NCBI RefSeq assembly: GCF_002242685.1
Contig: NZ_NBIM01000005.1
Coordinates: forward strand, 124,001-188,000
Origin: Oceanimonas doudoroffii
Lineage (GTDB): Bacteria; Pseudomonadota; Gammaproteobacteria; Enterobacterales; Aeromonadaceae
Reading direction: 5' to 3'
DNA: 64,000 nucleotides
Below the pieces are notes generated by a model. It was not told the DNA's origin and ran no database searches. It was given only the letters and a program-made list of their open reading frames with translations. Of the stretch, positions 49,659 through 56,969 are shown in pieces. Numbering within the stretch: position 1 is the first letter of the stretch; each line of letters starts with the position of its first letter. The position numbers and the translations under genes are program-made.

Positions 49659-50407
49659 ACAAAACGCACCCGGAACAGCCGCGGCCACCACTTGCCGGTG
49701 AGGTAAAAATCACCGCTGCGCTGATCATGGGCAATGCCGTTGAGCACCGCCTCGTGATGGCTGACCCGCTGGCTGAGGGGCAGCAGGGCCGAGGCATCGA
49801 TCACGGCATCGACCTCGCCGCTGTCCTTGCGAATGCGCAGTATGCGTGCCTGTTTCCAGACGTTGGCGTAAATGTGCCGACCGACACAGGCCAGATCATT
49901 GAGCCGCCCTTGAGGCACCCCGCCCAGCCGAACGTTCAGCCGTCGTTGCAGGGTAAAGTCCGCCGGATCTCGCCGCTGCAGCGTGGCGCTGCCGTCACTC
50001 ATCCACAGGCTGTCGCCGTCAAAGCACAGGCCCCAGCCTTCCCCCTGGTAGGAAAAGGCCTTGAGCAGACGCAGCTCCGGCAACTGCCACACCAGCGCCA
50101 GCCCTTCGCGCCAGGTCAGCTGCACCAGCCGGTCCTCCACCCGCGCCAGACCCTCACCAAACAGGCTGTCGGCGAGCATGATTCGCCGTCCCGGCTCACC
50201 GCTGTCACCCTCTAGCCAACGCAGGCTGGACTGGCCGTAAAGGCCGGTGCTCTCGAACAGCCGGCCATCGTGCCACTCCAGCCCCTGAGTAAAGGCGTTG
50301 ATATCGTGGGGCAGGGTTTCCAGCACGCGCACCGTCAGCCGTTCCACCGCCACCGCGGGCAGACTCAGCCAGAGTAGCATACCCAACCACCAGCCGTGCC
50401 GACTCAT
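49598..50407 (-). CDS. Glutaminyl-peptide cyclotransferase, beta-propeller type
   Basis: 269 aa with a signal peptide (about 1-20). The plant/bacterial glutamine cyclotransferase pattern is present: AFTQGLEWHDGRLFESTGLYGQSSLR (split), SLFGEGLARV, GEGWGLCFDG, GRLNDLACVG, AVLNGIAHD and FYLTGKWWPRLF. Such enzymes turn N-terminal Gln into pyroglutamate on exported proteins. It is the last gene of the ClC-MCE operon: its start overlaps the lipoprotein stop by 4 bp. No terminator follows before the convergent PglL gene. Confidence 0.88.
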   Translation of the reverse strand: MSRHGWWLGMLLWLSLPAVAVERLTVRVLETLPHDINAFTQGLEWHDGRLFESTGLYGQSSLRWLEGDSGEPGRRIMLADSLFGEGLARVEDRLVQLTWREGLALVWQLPELRLLKAFSYQGEGWGLCFDGDSLWMSDGSATLQRRDPADFTLQRRLNVRLGGVPQGRLNDLACVGRHIYANVWKQARILRIRKDSGEVDAVIDASALLPLSQRVSHHEAVLNGIAHDQRSGDFYLTGKWWPRLFRVRFVQAPGAPDAGNSATPALSAR

Positions 50408-51009
50408 GGCCCCCCTGCCTCGCCCGCGGCCAGCAACCAGGTCGCCAGCTCCTGCGCCAGCCGGCTGGCGGCACGGCCATGAGCCATCACGACCGCATCC
50501 GCGCTCAGGCCATGAGGAGCTTCCCGTTGTTCGAACCGCCGCGCGGCCACAATGCGTCTGTCGGCGGCACGCAGCAGCCGGGCATCGAAGCGAATCACCA
50601 CCTCGGCCCGGCCTGCGCTCAGATCCAGTTCAAAGGCCCGCAGGGTGCCGGCCAGTTCCCACTCGCCGTGAATGCCTTCGTCTTCTCGGCTGAGGCCGCC
50701 AATGCGGCCGTCCCGCCCCAAGGCATCCAGCAACCAGTCCTGCCACAATTGTGGCAGGGAGGCCGACCAGCGGGCACCGCCATAAGCCTGGTAAGACTGG
50801 TGCTCGGTCAGCACCAGTAGCCGGTTGCCATTCAGTACACCGGTGGCCTGGGGACGGGCCAGGCGCAGACCATCGAACAGCACGTCCTGCCCCGCCGCTG
50901 TCAGGGTGGCCGGCGGCAATCGGTACCGGCTGACCGGCTCGGCCGAAGGCAGCACAGAGCAGCCCGCCAGCCCCAGCAACAGGATCAGCACCACCAGAGA
51001 TTTGCTCAC
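50404..51009 (-). CDS. ABC-type transport auxiliary lipoprotein (PqiC/DUF330-like)
   Basis: 201 aa. Signal peptide with lipobox LAGC (acylated Cys17). The domain has the family pattern: RYRLPPATL, NRLLVLTEHQSYQAYGGARW (split), LPQLWQDWLLDAL, and a Arg/Val-rich strand pair near residue 135. In PqiC and similar proteins it sits at the outer membrane and receives or stabilises the MCE tube. ATGA overlap with the MCE gene upstream. Confidence 0.87.
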   Translation of the reverse strand: MSKSLVVLILLLGLAGCSVLPSAEPVSRYRLPPATLTAAGQDVLFDGLRLARPQATGVLNGNRLLVLTEHQSYQAYGGARWSASLPQLWQDWLLDALGRDGRIGGLSREDEGIHGEWELAGTLRAFELDLSAGRAEVVIRFDARLLRAADRRIVAARRFEQREAPHGLSADAVVMAHGRAASRLAQELATWLLAAGEAGGP

Positions 51010-51920
51010 GGTTCAAATTCCTCCATCTCGTGACGATCCAGCAGGGTCGCGGCGGGATCCTGCTCCAGCTGGAAGGCAACATCTCCCAGCACCCTCAGGG
51101 TACGCCGCAACTCCCGCAGCGCCGGCTCCAGCTCGGCCAGGCTCCGCACGCCCGCTTCCAGCCCCTGCTGCTGTGTGAGCAACCGATCCAGCCGCTCACT
51201 CAGTCGCCGCAGGCTGGCCGCCGTCGCGGCGGAATCGGCCAGCAGGGGCTCGCCATGACGAGCCAGCTGCCGATCGAGCCGTGCCAGCACGGCGTCGAGC
51301 CGAACAGCCACAGAGGTAAAGGCAGCAAGCCCTTCTCCCAGGGTATCCTGCTGTTGCGCCAGGGAAGCGCTGGCCGAATCCAGGCTGGCCAGAATACGAC
51401 CGACATGGGCGGCGTTCTGTGGGGTGAGCAGGCGATTGGCATTGTCGAGCAGGGTGGTCAGGCTGACCATCAGTTCTTCGCTGCCGACCCGCAACCGGCT
51501 CAGGGGGGACGGCTCGGCCCGAATAACCGGTATGTCATTGCGGCCATTGGCCAACAGGGGGCTGTCGGGCGAGCCGTGGCTGAGGGCGATATTGGCGGCC
51601 CCGGTGATATTGGCCAGGGCCAGCCGGGCCCGAGTGTCAGCCTTGACCGGAGCATCGGCGTCAATGCGAACCCGTGCCCGCACCTGGCGCGGATCGTCCG
51701 GATTCAGGGTCAGGCTTTCCACCTCGCCCACACGAATACCACTGTATTGTACCGCACTGCCCACCGACAGCCCGGACACCGGCTCACTGAATACAATGTC
51801 GTAGCGGCGCAGCTCACGGTCGTCACCGACCTTTGCCAGCCAGAGTACAAAGCCCAGGGCGGCGGTCGCCGCCAGCAGGGTAAACAGGCCGATCAGCACA
51901 TGATGGGCTCGGGTTTCCAT
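51006..51920 (-). CDS. MCE (MlaD-like) lipid-binding subunit of a second transporter
   Basis: 304 aa. N-terminal membrane helix (about 8-30), one MCE domain (about 38-118: DIVFSEPVSGLSVGSAVQYSGIRVGEVE split, NITGAANIALSHGS), then a long helical/coiled-coil region (about 150-290; Leu heptads in LLDNANRLLTPQNA, LASLDSASASLAQQQDTL, RRLSERLDRLLTQQQGLEAGV). The length suggests a helical barrel reaching into the periplasm, as in one-MCE/long-helix proteins. Located between ATPase and lipoprotein. Confidence 0.9.
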   Translation of the reverse strand: METRAHHVLIGLFTLLAATAALGFVLWLAKVGDDRELRRYDIVFSEPVSGLSVGSAVQYSGIRVGEVESLTLNPDDPRQVRARVRIDADAPVKADTRARLALANITGAANIALSHGSPDSPLLANGRNDIPVIRAEPSPLSRLRVGSEELMVSLTTLLDNANRLLTPQNAAHVGRILASLDSASASLAQQQDTLGEGLAAFTSVAVRLDAVLARLDRQLARHGEPLLADSAATAASLRRLSERLDRLLTQQQGLEAGVRSLAELEPALRELRRTLRVLGDVAFQLEQDPAATLLDRHEMEEFEP

Positions 51921-51923
51921 GTT

Positions 51924-52703
51924 CTACTCCTCGTTGCCGTGCACGGCCTGCCGGGCCGCTCGGCCCCGCGGGCCGTGAAAATAATCCCGAATCCAGGCGT
52001 CATCGGTGGCTGCCACCTCGGCAAGGGTGCCCACCGCCTGTACCCGCTTTTGTCCCAGCACCGCGACCCGATCGCAGCAGGCGTACAGGGTATCGAGATC
52101 GTGCGTAACCAGCACCACGGTCAGGCCCAGGGCATCACGCAGGGTCAGCAGCAAACGATCAAAGGCCGCCGCCGATACCGGATCCAGCCCGGCGGTAGGC
52201 TCATCCAGAAACAGGATCTGCGGATCCAGCGCCAGCGCCCGGGCCAGGGCCGCCCGCTTGACCATGCCTCCGGACAGGCTCGAGGGATAGCGTCCCCCCG
52301 CCAGTGCCGGCAGCCCAGCCAGAGCCAGCTTGATGTCCGCCAGCGCACCGGCTTGCCGCCGGTTCAGACCGGCATGCTCCACCAGCGGCAGGGCGATATT
52401 CTCCAGCACCGTCAGCGAGGAAAACAGGGCGCCGTTCTGAAACAGCACTCCCATGCGCCGCTCAAGTGCGCGACGCTGTGCCGTTGGCAGGGTCAGCAAA
52501 TCCTGCTGCCACAGGCGCACCTCACCGGCGTCGGGCCGGTGCAGGCCAATAATGGAGTGCAACAGCACCGACTTGCCGCTGCCGGAACCACCCACCAGTC
52601 CAAGAATCTCCCCCTCGATCACATTCAGATCCAGGCGATCATGCACCACCTGGGCACCAAAGCAGTTGCGCAGCCCTCGCACCTGAATAATGGCCCCGCT
52701 CAC
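51924..52703 (-). CDS. MlaF-like ABC transporter ATPase of the second MCE system
   Basis: 259 aa from a GTG at 52703 that overlaps the permease stop (GTGA). Walker A GGSGSGKSV, signature LSGGMVKRAALARALA, Walker B ILFLDEPTAGLDPVS and switch His in VTHDLDTL. It differs from MlaF (18057-18857) in the P-loop. It should power the STAS-MlaE permease encoded just before it. Confidence 0.93.
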   Translation of the reverse strand: MSGAIIQVRGLRNCFGAQVVHDRLDLNVIEGEILGLVGGSGSGKSVLLHSIIGLHRPDAGEVRLWQQDLLTLPTAQRRALERRMGVLFQNGALFSSLTVLENIALPLVEHAGLNRRQAGALADIKLALAGLPALAGGRYPSSLSGGMVKRAALARALALDPQILFLDEPTAGLDPVSAAAFDRLLLTLRDALGLTVVLVTHDLDTLYACCDRVAVLGQKRVQAVGTLAEVAATDDAWIRDYFHGPRGRAARQAVHGNEE

Positions 52704-53815
52704 CAGCCCATCTCCATCAGAAACAGGGCGGCAATGGCATCCAGCAGGATCACCACAAAGATCGACTGCACCACGCTGGAGGTGGTGTGTTCGCCCACCG
52801 ACTGGGCGCTGCCCGCAACCTTGAATCCTTCCAGGCAGCCGATCAGGGCAATCAGCATCGCAAATAACGGAGCCTTGCCCAGCCCTACCAGCAAATGACG
52901 AACCGGCACTTCCTGCACGATGGCCAGGTAGTGCGCCAGGGAAATATCCAGTGACAACAAGCCCACCAGGGCGCCGCCGAGCAGGCCGCTGATGATGGCG
53001 ATAAAGGTCAGCAGCGGCAGAGTCAGCAACAGGGCCAGCAGCCTGGGCAACACCAGCAAGGCGATGGGATCCAGCCCCTGGGCGCGCAGGGCATCCAGCT
53101 CCTGATTGACCTTCATCGCCCCCAACTGGGCGGTAAAAGCGCTGGCGGTACGACCGGCCAGCAAAATGGCGGTCAGCAGCACCCCAAACTCGCGCATAAA
53201 GCTGTAGGCCACCAGATCCACCGTATAGATGGTGGCGCCGAAGCTGGCCAGCACGGTGGCGCCGAGAAAGGCCACCACTGCCCCCACCAGAAAAGTGAGC
53301 AGAGCCACAATGGGTACAGCGTTGAGGCCACACTGCTGCATTTGTGCCACCAGCGCCGTAAGGCGCCATTGCCCCGGGCGAAACACCAATACCAGGCCGG
53401 TGCTCAGGGTCAGACCGGCAAAACCCAGTAGCCGGCGCCCTTGCTGCCAGCCCGAATGCATATATTCGCCCAGCCGGGCCAGGCTATCGCTCCAGTGCGC
53501 CTCGACCAATGGCGCCGGCTCTCGCCCGCTCATGCTCCCGGCCACCGCCAGCAACAGCGCCCGCTGCCCGTCGTTCAGGCCGGTGGCGTTCCGCGTCAAC
53601 GATGCCAGCGTCTTACCCAAGCGCTGCCACAGCAGGCCGGCACCGGCGGTATCGAGCCGATTCAGCTTACTGCCGTCCAGAGCCCTGACCTCTTGCGCCG
53701 GCAGGCTCACCAATCGAGCATGCAGGCAGGCGTGATGCGCCAGGGTCCAATCACCACTCAGGCTCAGCCGTCCCTCACGCAGGCTCCACTCCCCCTCGGG
53801 GTTACCCTCGTTCAA
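52700..53815 (-). CDS. MlaE-like permease with N-terminal STAS domain
   Basis: 371 aa. An N-terminal STAS-like domain (about 8-100; VRALDGSKLNRLDTAGAGLL parallels MlaB's DLSAVERIDSVGLALL) is fused to the MlaE core (about 150-371; LLTFLVGAVVAFLGATVL, FMREFGVLLTAILLAGRTASAF split, QLGAMKVNQELDALRAQG). MlaB and MlaE functions are thus joined in one chain. ATGA overlap with the ClC gene and GTGA overlap with the ATPase. The arrangement resembles the Pseudomonas-type second MCE operon. Confidence 0.92.
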   Translation of the reverse strand: MNEGNPEGEWSLREGRLSLSGDWTLAHHACLHARLVSLPAQEVRALDGSKLNRLDTAGAGLLWQRLGKTLASLTRNATGLNDGQRALLLAVAGSMSGREPAPLVEAHWSDSLARLGEYMHSGWQQGRRLLGFAGLTLSTGLVLVFRPGQWRLTALVAQMQQCGLNAVPIVALLTFLVGAVVAFLGATVLASFGATIYTVDLVAYSFMREFGVLLTAILLAGRTASAFTAQLGAMKVNQELDALRAQGLDPIALLVLPRLLALLLTLPLLTFIAIISGLLGGALVGLLSLDISLAHYLAIVQEVPVRHLLVGLGKAPLFAMLIALIGCLEGFKVAGSAQSVGEHTTSSVVQSIFVVILLDAIAALFLMEMGW

Positions 53816-55470
53816 TACAGGCCTCCTTCTTCGGTGAGCATGCGCACCAGCCGGCCTCGAGTGACCAGGCCCCGGCCCCGGCGCACCGGCACCAGAAAGC
53901 CGGCCCCGTCCTCCCCCGACAGGGTGCGCAGCGCCTGCAGTAACGACATGTCCCGCTCCAGCAACTGCAGCCGGCGGGCGGGCGTCAGCAGAGACTCAAG
54001 GCTTTCCGGGGTGATATTTCGTTCAAGCTGAGCCGGCTTAAGCAGGTAATACTGCTGATCCCGGTGCACCACCAGGGCATGGGCCTCGGTGCGGGGCAAA
54101 GGGCCCTCGCCGTTCCACTCTACCAGGCTGAGGTCAGCCAGCTCCGACAGATAGCGCTGGGCCAGGGCGGTACGAAGGGGGTGGGTCTGCAGCTCCTGCC
54201 CTCGCACCCGCAACTGGGTGATCACCAGGGATGGCAGATGAAAACCGTGTTGACACAACAGGTTAGCGCCCAGCACCACCACCATGGCCGGCAGCATGGC
54301 CTCGGCGCTGAGGGACAGTTCCAGTACGGTGGCAATGGCGGCCAGCGGCGCGTGCAACACGGCACTCATCATGGCCGCCATGCCCAGCAGGGCATAGAGG
54401 GCCGGATCGGACGTGCCGGGGAGCAATGCCCCGGCCACCCCGCCGGCACACGCCCCCAGCATCAGGGTAGGGGCAATCTGGCCGCCGGGTACACCCAGGC
54501 CAATGGCCGCCGCCGTAGCCAGCAGCTTGGCCCCGAGTATGCCCAGCAGCAACAGCCAGGGCAGCTGATTACCGAGGGCGGCATTGATGGTGTCATAGCC
54601 GGAGCCCAGCACCTGGGGTGCGGCCAGCGCCAACGCGCCGGTAACGGCCCCGGCCAGCAGCAGGCGAAGGGCTCGAGCCTTGAGCGGTAACCGCACGAAC
54701 ACCAGCACCAGCCGCTGAAACAGCGCCGCCAGCAGGCCCACCCAGAGCCCGGTCAGCAACAGGCCGGGAATGTCCTGGTAGGACGCCAGCGACAGGCTGA
54801 CCGGCGCCAGCACCGCATGCTCCCCCAGCAGGGCGCCGGTCAAGGCCGAAGCGGTAATGGCGGCGGCGATAATGGGGGCGAAACCGAGCAGGCTATATTC
54901 CATCAGCACTACCTCCATGGCGAACAACACCCCTGCCAGCGGCGTGTTGAAGGCCGCCGAGATCGCCGCCGCAGTACCACACCCCAGCAACAGCCGCAGC
55001 TGGCTGGGCGGCCGCCCGCTAAGCTGGCCAATTTGGCTGGCAATGCCCGCCCCCAGGTGTACCGTGGGCCCTTCCCGCCCCACGCTGTGCCCCGAGCCAA
55101 GGGCGATCAATGCCGCCACAAACTGAAAGCCGATGGTGGCCGCCGGAATCCGGCCCTGGCCGAACTGCAACCGCTCAAGCACATAAGCCAGTCCCACCGA
55201 CCAGGACGCCGGTGGCGTCAGCCGGTAGAGCAGGATCAGCAGCAGGCTGCCAGCCAGGGGCAACCCCAGCTGCCAGTACCAGGCCAGAGACTCAAAATCT
55301 TCGAGGTTGTCACCGTTCAGGCTGCCGAGCACGCCATTGAGCAGGACGAGAAAGCTCATCATCACCAGGCTGGCAATCACGCCGGTCAGCACGCCCAGCA
55401 GCACCAGCGGCAACAGGCTGCCGGCCCGGGGTAACAGTAGGCGTTGCAGCACCTTGTTGGGTTGGCTCAT
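53812..55470 (-). CDS. ClC-family chloride channel with C-terminal CBS-like region
   Basis: 552 aa from the ATG at 55470. About 18 membrane helices in the first 430 residues. GREGPTVHLGAG places the gating Glu at residue 133, and AAFNTPLAGVLFAMEVVL is present, with Val187 where ClC-ec1 has the proton glutamate Glu203. The GSGIPE selectivity loop is not recognisable, and the later loop is PGGQIAP rather than GGIFAP. A degenerate CBS pair seems to follow (about 440-552). A channel rather than a proton-coupled exchanger is the better guess. It overlaps the permease gene by 4 bp. Confidence 0.9.
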   Translation of the reverse strand: MSQPNKVLQRLLLPRAGSLLPLVLLGVLTGVIASLVMMSFLVLLNGVLGSLNGDNLEDFESLAWYWQLGLPLAGSLLLILLYRLTPPASWSVGLAYVLERLQFGQGRIPAATIGFQFVAALIALGSGHSVGREGPTVHLGAGIASQIGQLSGRPPSQLRLLLGCGTAAAISAAFNTPLAGVLFAMEVVLMEYSLLGFAPIIAAAITASALTGALLGEHAVLAPVSLSLASYQDIPGLLLTGLWVGLLAALFQRLVLVFVRLPLKARALRLLLAGAVTGALALAAPQVLGSGYDTINAALGNQLPWLLLLGILGAKLLATAAAIGLGVPGGQIAPTLMLGACAGGVAGALLPGTSDPALYALLGMAAMMSAVLHAPLAAIATVLELSLSAEAMLPAMVVVLGANLLCQHGFHLPSLVITQLRVRGQELQTHPLRTALAQRYLSELADLSLVEWNGEGPLPRTEAHALVVHRDQQYYLLKPAQLERNITPESLESLLTPARRLQLLERDMSLLQALRTLSGEDGAGFLVPVRRGRGLVTRGRLVRMLTEEGGLY

Positions 55471-55589
55471 GGGTGAATTCCGTTGGCTTCGGAAGGCTTC
55501 ATTATTGCCCCCAGTGTGCGAACAAACCACTTTTGCAGCAAGGATTTATGGTACATTTCACAGACTTTGAGCAGAACGGACAAGCCATC

Positions 55590-55901
55590 ATGTACAAGCT
55601 GGTGTTTTTCGTGCCCGAGACCCATGCAGAAGCCGTCAAGCGAGCGGTGTTTGCCACCGGCGCCGGCAAAATCGGCGACTACGATCAGTGCTGCTTTGAA
55701 ACTCCAGGCCAGGGTCAATTTCGTCCACTGGCAGGAGCCAGTCCCTTTCTCGGCGAGGCCGGCAAGCTGGAGCGGGTGAACGAGCTGCGCATCGAACTGG
55801 TGTGCGAGGATCACCTGATCCGCGACGCCGTGAATGCCCTGCGCAAGGCCCATCCCTACGAAGAGCCGGCCTACGACGTCTGGCCCCTGACCGGACTCTG
55901 A
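55590..55901 (+). CDS. Small NIF3/YqfO-like domain protein
   Basis: 103 aa from the ATG at 55590. MYKLVFFVPETHAEAVKRAVFATGAGKIG (split), the FRPLAGASPFLGEAGKLERVNELRIELVC region and the ending AHPYEEPAYDVWPL match the free-standing version of the domain inserted in some NIF3/YqfO proteins (CutA/PII-like fold). Function unknown. Separate from ogt; in-frame sequence upstream to 55473 is not convincing. Confidence 0.85.
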   Translation: MYKLVFFVPETHAEAVKRAVFATGAGKIGDYDQCCFETPGQGQFRPLAGASPFLGEAGKLERVNELRIELVCEDHLIRDAVNALRKAHPYEEPAYDVWPLTGL

Positions 55902-56024
55902 ACAGCCGCCCTGCGCTGGACGACGAAAACGGGCGATGCGTCCCAAACGCTCCGGGACGGCGCAACTATTTTCCGTTGTGGGGCTCCAATAATTGTTCTC
56001 CTATTTCGAGTCGAGGTTTTTTCA

Positions 56025-56477
56025 ATGCACTGCATTTTGCCCGGCCCCTGCGGCCCGCTGCGTATCGACGCCACCGACGACGTCATCACCGGTCTGAGCT
56101 TTATGACCGGCGACACTACGGCCCTGGCACCGACGTCTCCCCTGCTGCAAGAAACCTGCGACCAGCTGAACGCCTATTTCGCCGGCAGGCTGCACCGCTT
56201 CAGCCTGCCCCTGGCGCCTAGTGGAACCCCCTTCCAGCAGCAGGTATGGCACGCCCTGCAGCATATTCCCTGGGGCGAGCGACGCAGTTATGGCGACATT
56301 GCCGGCGCCATCGGCAATCCCAGGGCGGTGCGGGCCGTGGGTGCCGCCAATGGCCGCAATCCCATCGCCATCATCATTCCCTGCCACCGCGTGATCGGTG
56401 CCGACGGTCGTCTGACCGGCTATGCCGGCGGTCTGGAACGCAAACGCTGGCTGCTGGCCCTTGAGGCCAATGCCTGA
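56025..56477 (+). CDS. ogt: Methylated-DNA-protein-cysteine methyltransferase
   Basis: 150 aa. The alkyl-acceptor Cys120 is in IIIPCHRVIGADGRLTGYAGG, with the DNA-binding HTH segment FQQQVWHALQHIPWGERRSYGDIA and Asn-hinge RAVGAANGRNP. It removes alkyl groups from O6-alkylguanine in one suicide turnover. It lacks the Ada regulatory domain. The csrB regulatory region begins right after its stop. Confidence 0.95.
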   Translation: MHCILPGPCGPLRIDATDDVITGLSFMTGDTTALAPTSPLLQETCDQLNAYFAGRLHRFSLPLAPSGTPFQQQVWHALQHIPWGERRSYGDIAGAIGNPRAVRAVGAANGRNPIAIIIPCHRVIGADGRLTGYAGGLERKRWLLALEANA

Positions 56478-56494
56478 CAATAACCCCGTCCTTC

Positions 56495-56512
56495 TGTGCG
56501 AGATCTCTCAAG
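56495..56512 (+). promoter_or_regulatory. UvrY/GacA-like site upstream of csrB
   Basis: TGTGCGAGATCTCTCAAG has the GAGATCTC core and matches 14 of 18 positions of the UvrY-binding inverted repeat described upstream of E. coli csrB (TGTGAGAGATCTCTTACA). It lies about 110-127 bp ahead of the predicted csrB start. Confidence 0.6.
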
Positions 56513-56588
56513 CTGCGGGCAGACAATACGTCGTTGTGCTCGCGCCTTTGTCACCCAATAACATTAACTTCATAACAAAATCAATCAC

Positions 56589-56616
56589 TTGACAGATTTT
56601 AACCCATTCTGATACT
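56589..56616 (+). promoter_or_regulatory. csrB promoter
   Basis: TTGACA (56589-56594), 16 bp, GATACT (56611-56616). Predicted start near 56622. The region from 56513 to 56588 between the UvrY-like site and the promoter is AT-rich toward its end, as in other csrB upstream regions. Confidence 0.75.
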
Positions 56617-56621
56617 CGGGA

Positions 56622-56950
56622 CAGCTAATACCGCCGACTTGAGCCAGAACGCCCTCGGGTTATTATTGCTCTCGCTAGGACGCAGCAAGGCCAGTCAGGA
56701 CGACGGGCCCGCCAGGAACGGCAAAAGGACACCGCAGGAAAGCGGCCAAGGACACCTTCAGGATTGAAGATGTGAAGCGGATCAGGACGATGCGCGGTCA
56801 GGAGCGACCAGGACACCCCGATGGATCGGGAAGGGGAAGATTTCACGGAGTGAAATGCAGTCAGGGACATGGCAGGGAGCCACAGGGTTCATGGAACTGA
56901 GCCGTCAGGACGACCGAAAAAGGGGCAACAGCAATGTTGCCCCTTTTTTC
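56622..56950 (+). ncRNA. csrB: CsrB, CsrA-sequestering small RNA
   Basis: A roughly 330-nt transcript. I count about 19 GGA triplets, 11 as AGGA and 2 as AGGGA, many in hairpin loops such as CACCTTCAGGATTGAAGATG and GGTCAGGAGCGACC. CsrA binds such motifs, so the RNA should titrate CsrA. There is a strong promoter, a UvrY/GacA-like site upstream and an intrinsic terminator at the end. Between ogt and the S11 carboxypeptidase there is no protein-coding alternative. 5' end uncertain by several bases. CsrD, which promotes its decay in E. coli, is encoded at 40892-42802. Confidence 0.92.
56917..56949. terminator. csrB terminator, also placed for the S11 carboxypeptidase gene
   Basis: AAAAAGGGGCAAC, loop AGCAAT, GTTGCCCCTTTTTT: an 8-bp GC-rich core stem flanked by A and T runs. 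It ends csrB and, on the other strand, follows the carboxypeptidase gene by about 20 bp. Confidence 0.92.
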
Positions 56951-56969
56951 GTTTTGCCATCCGGGCAGG

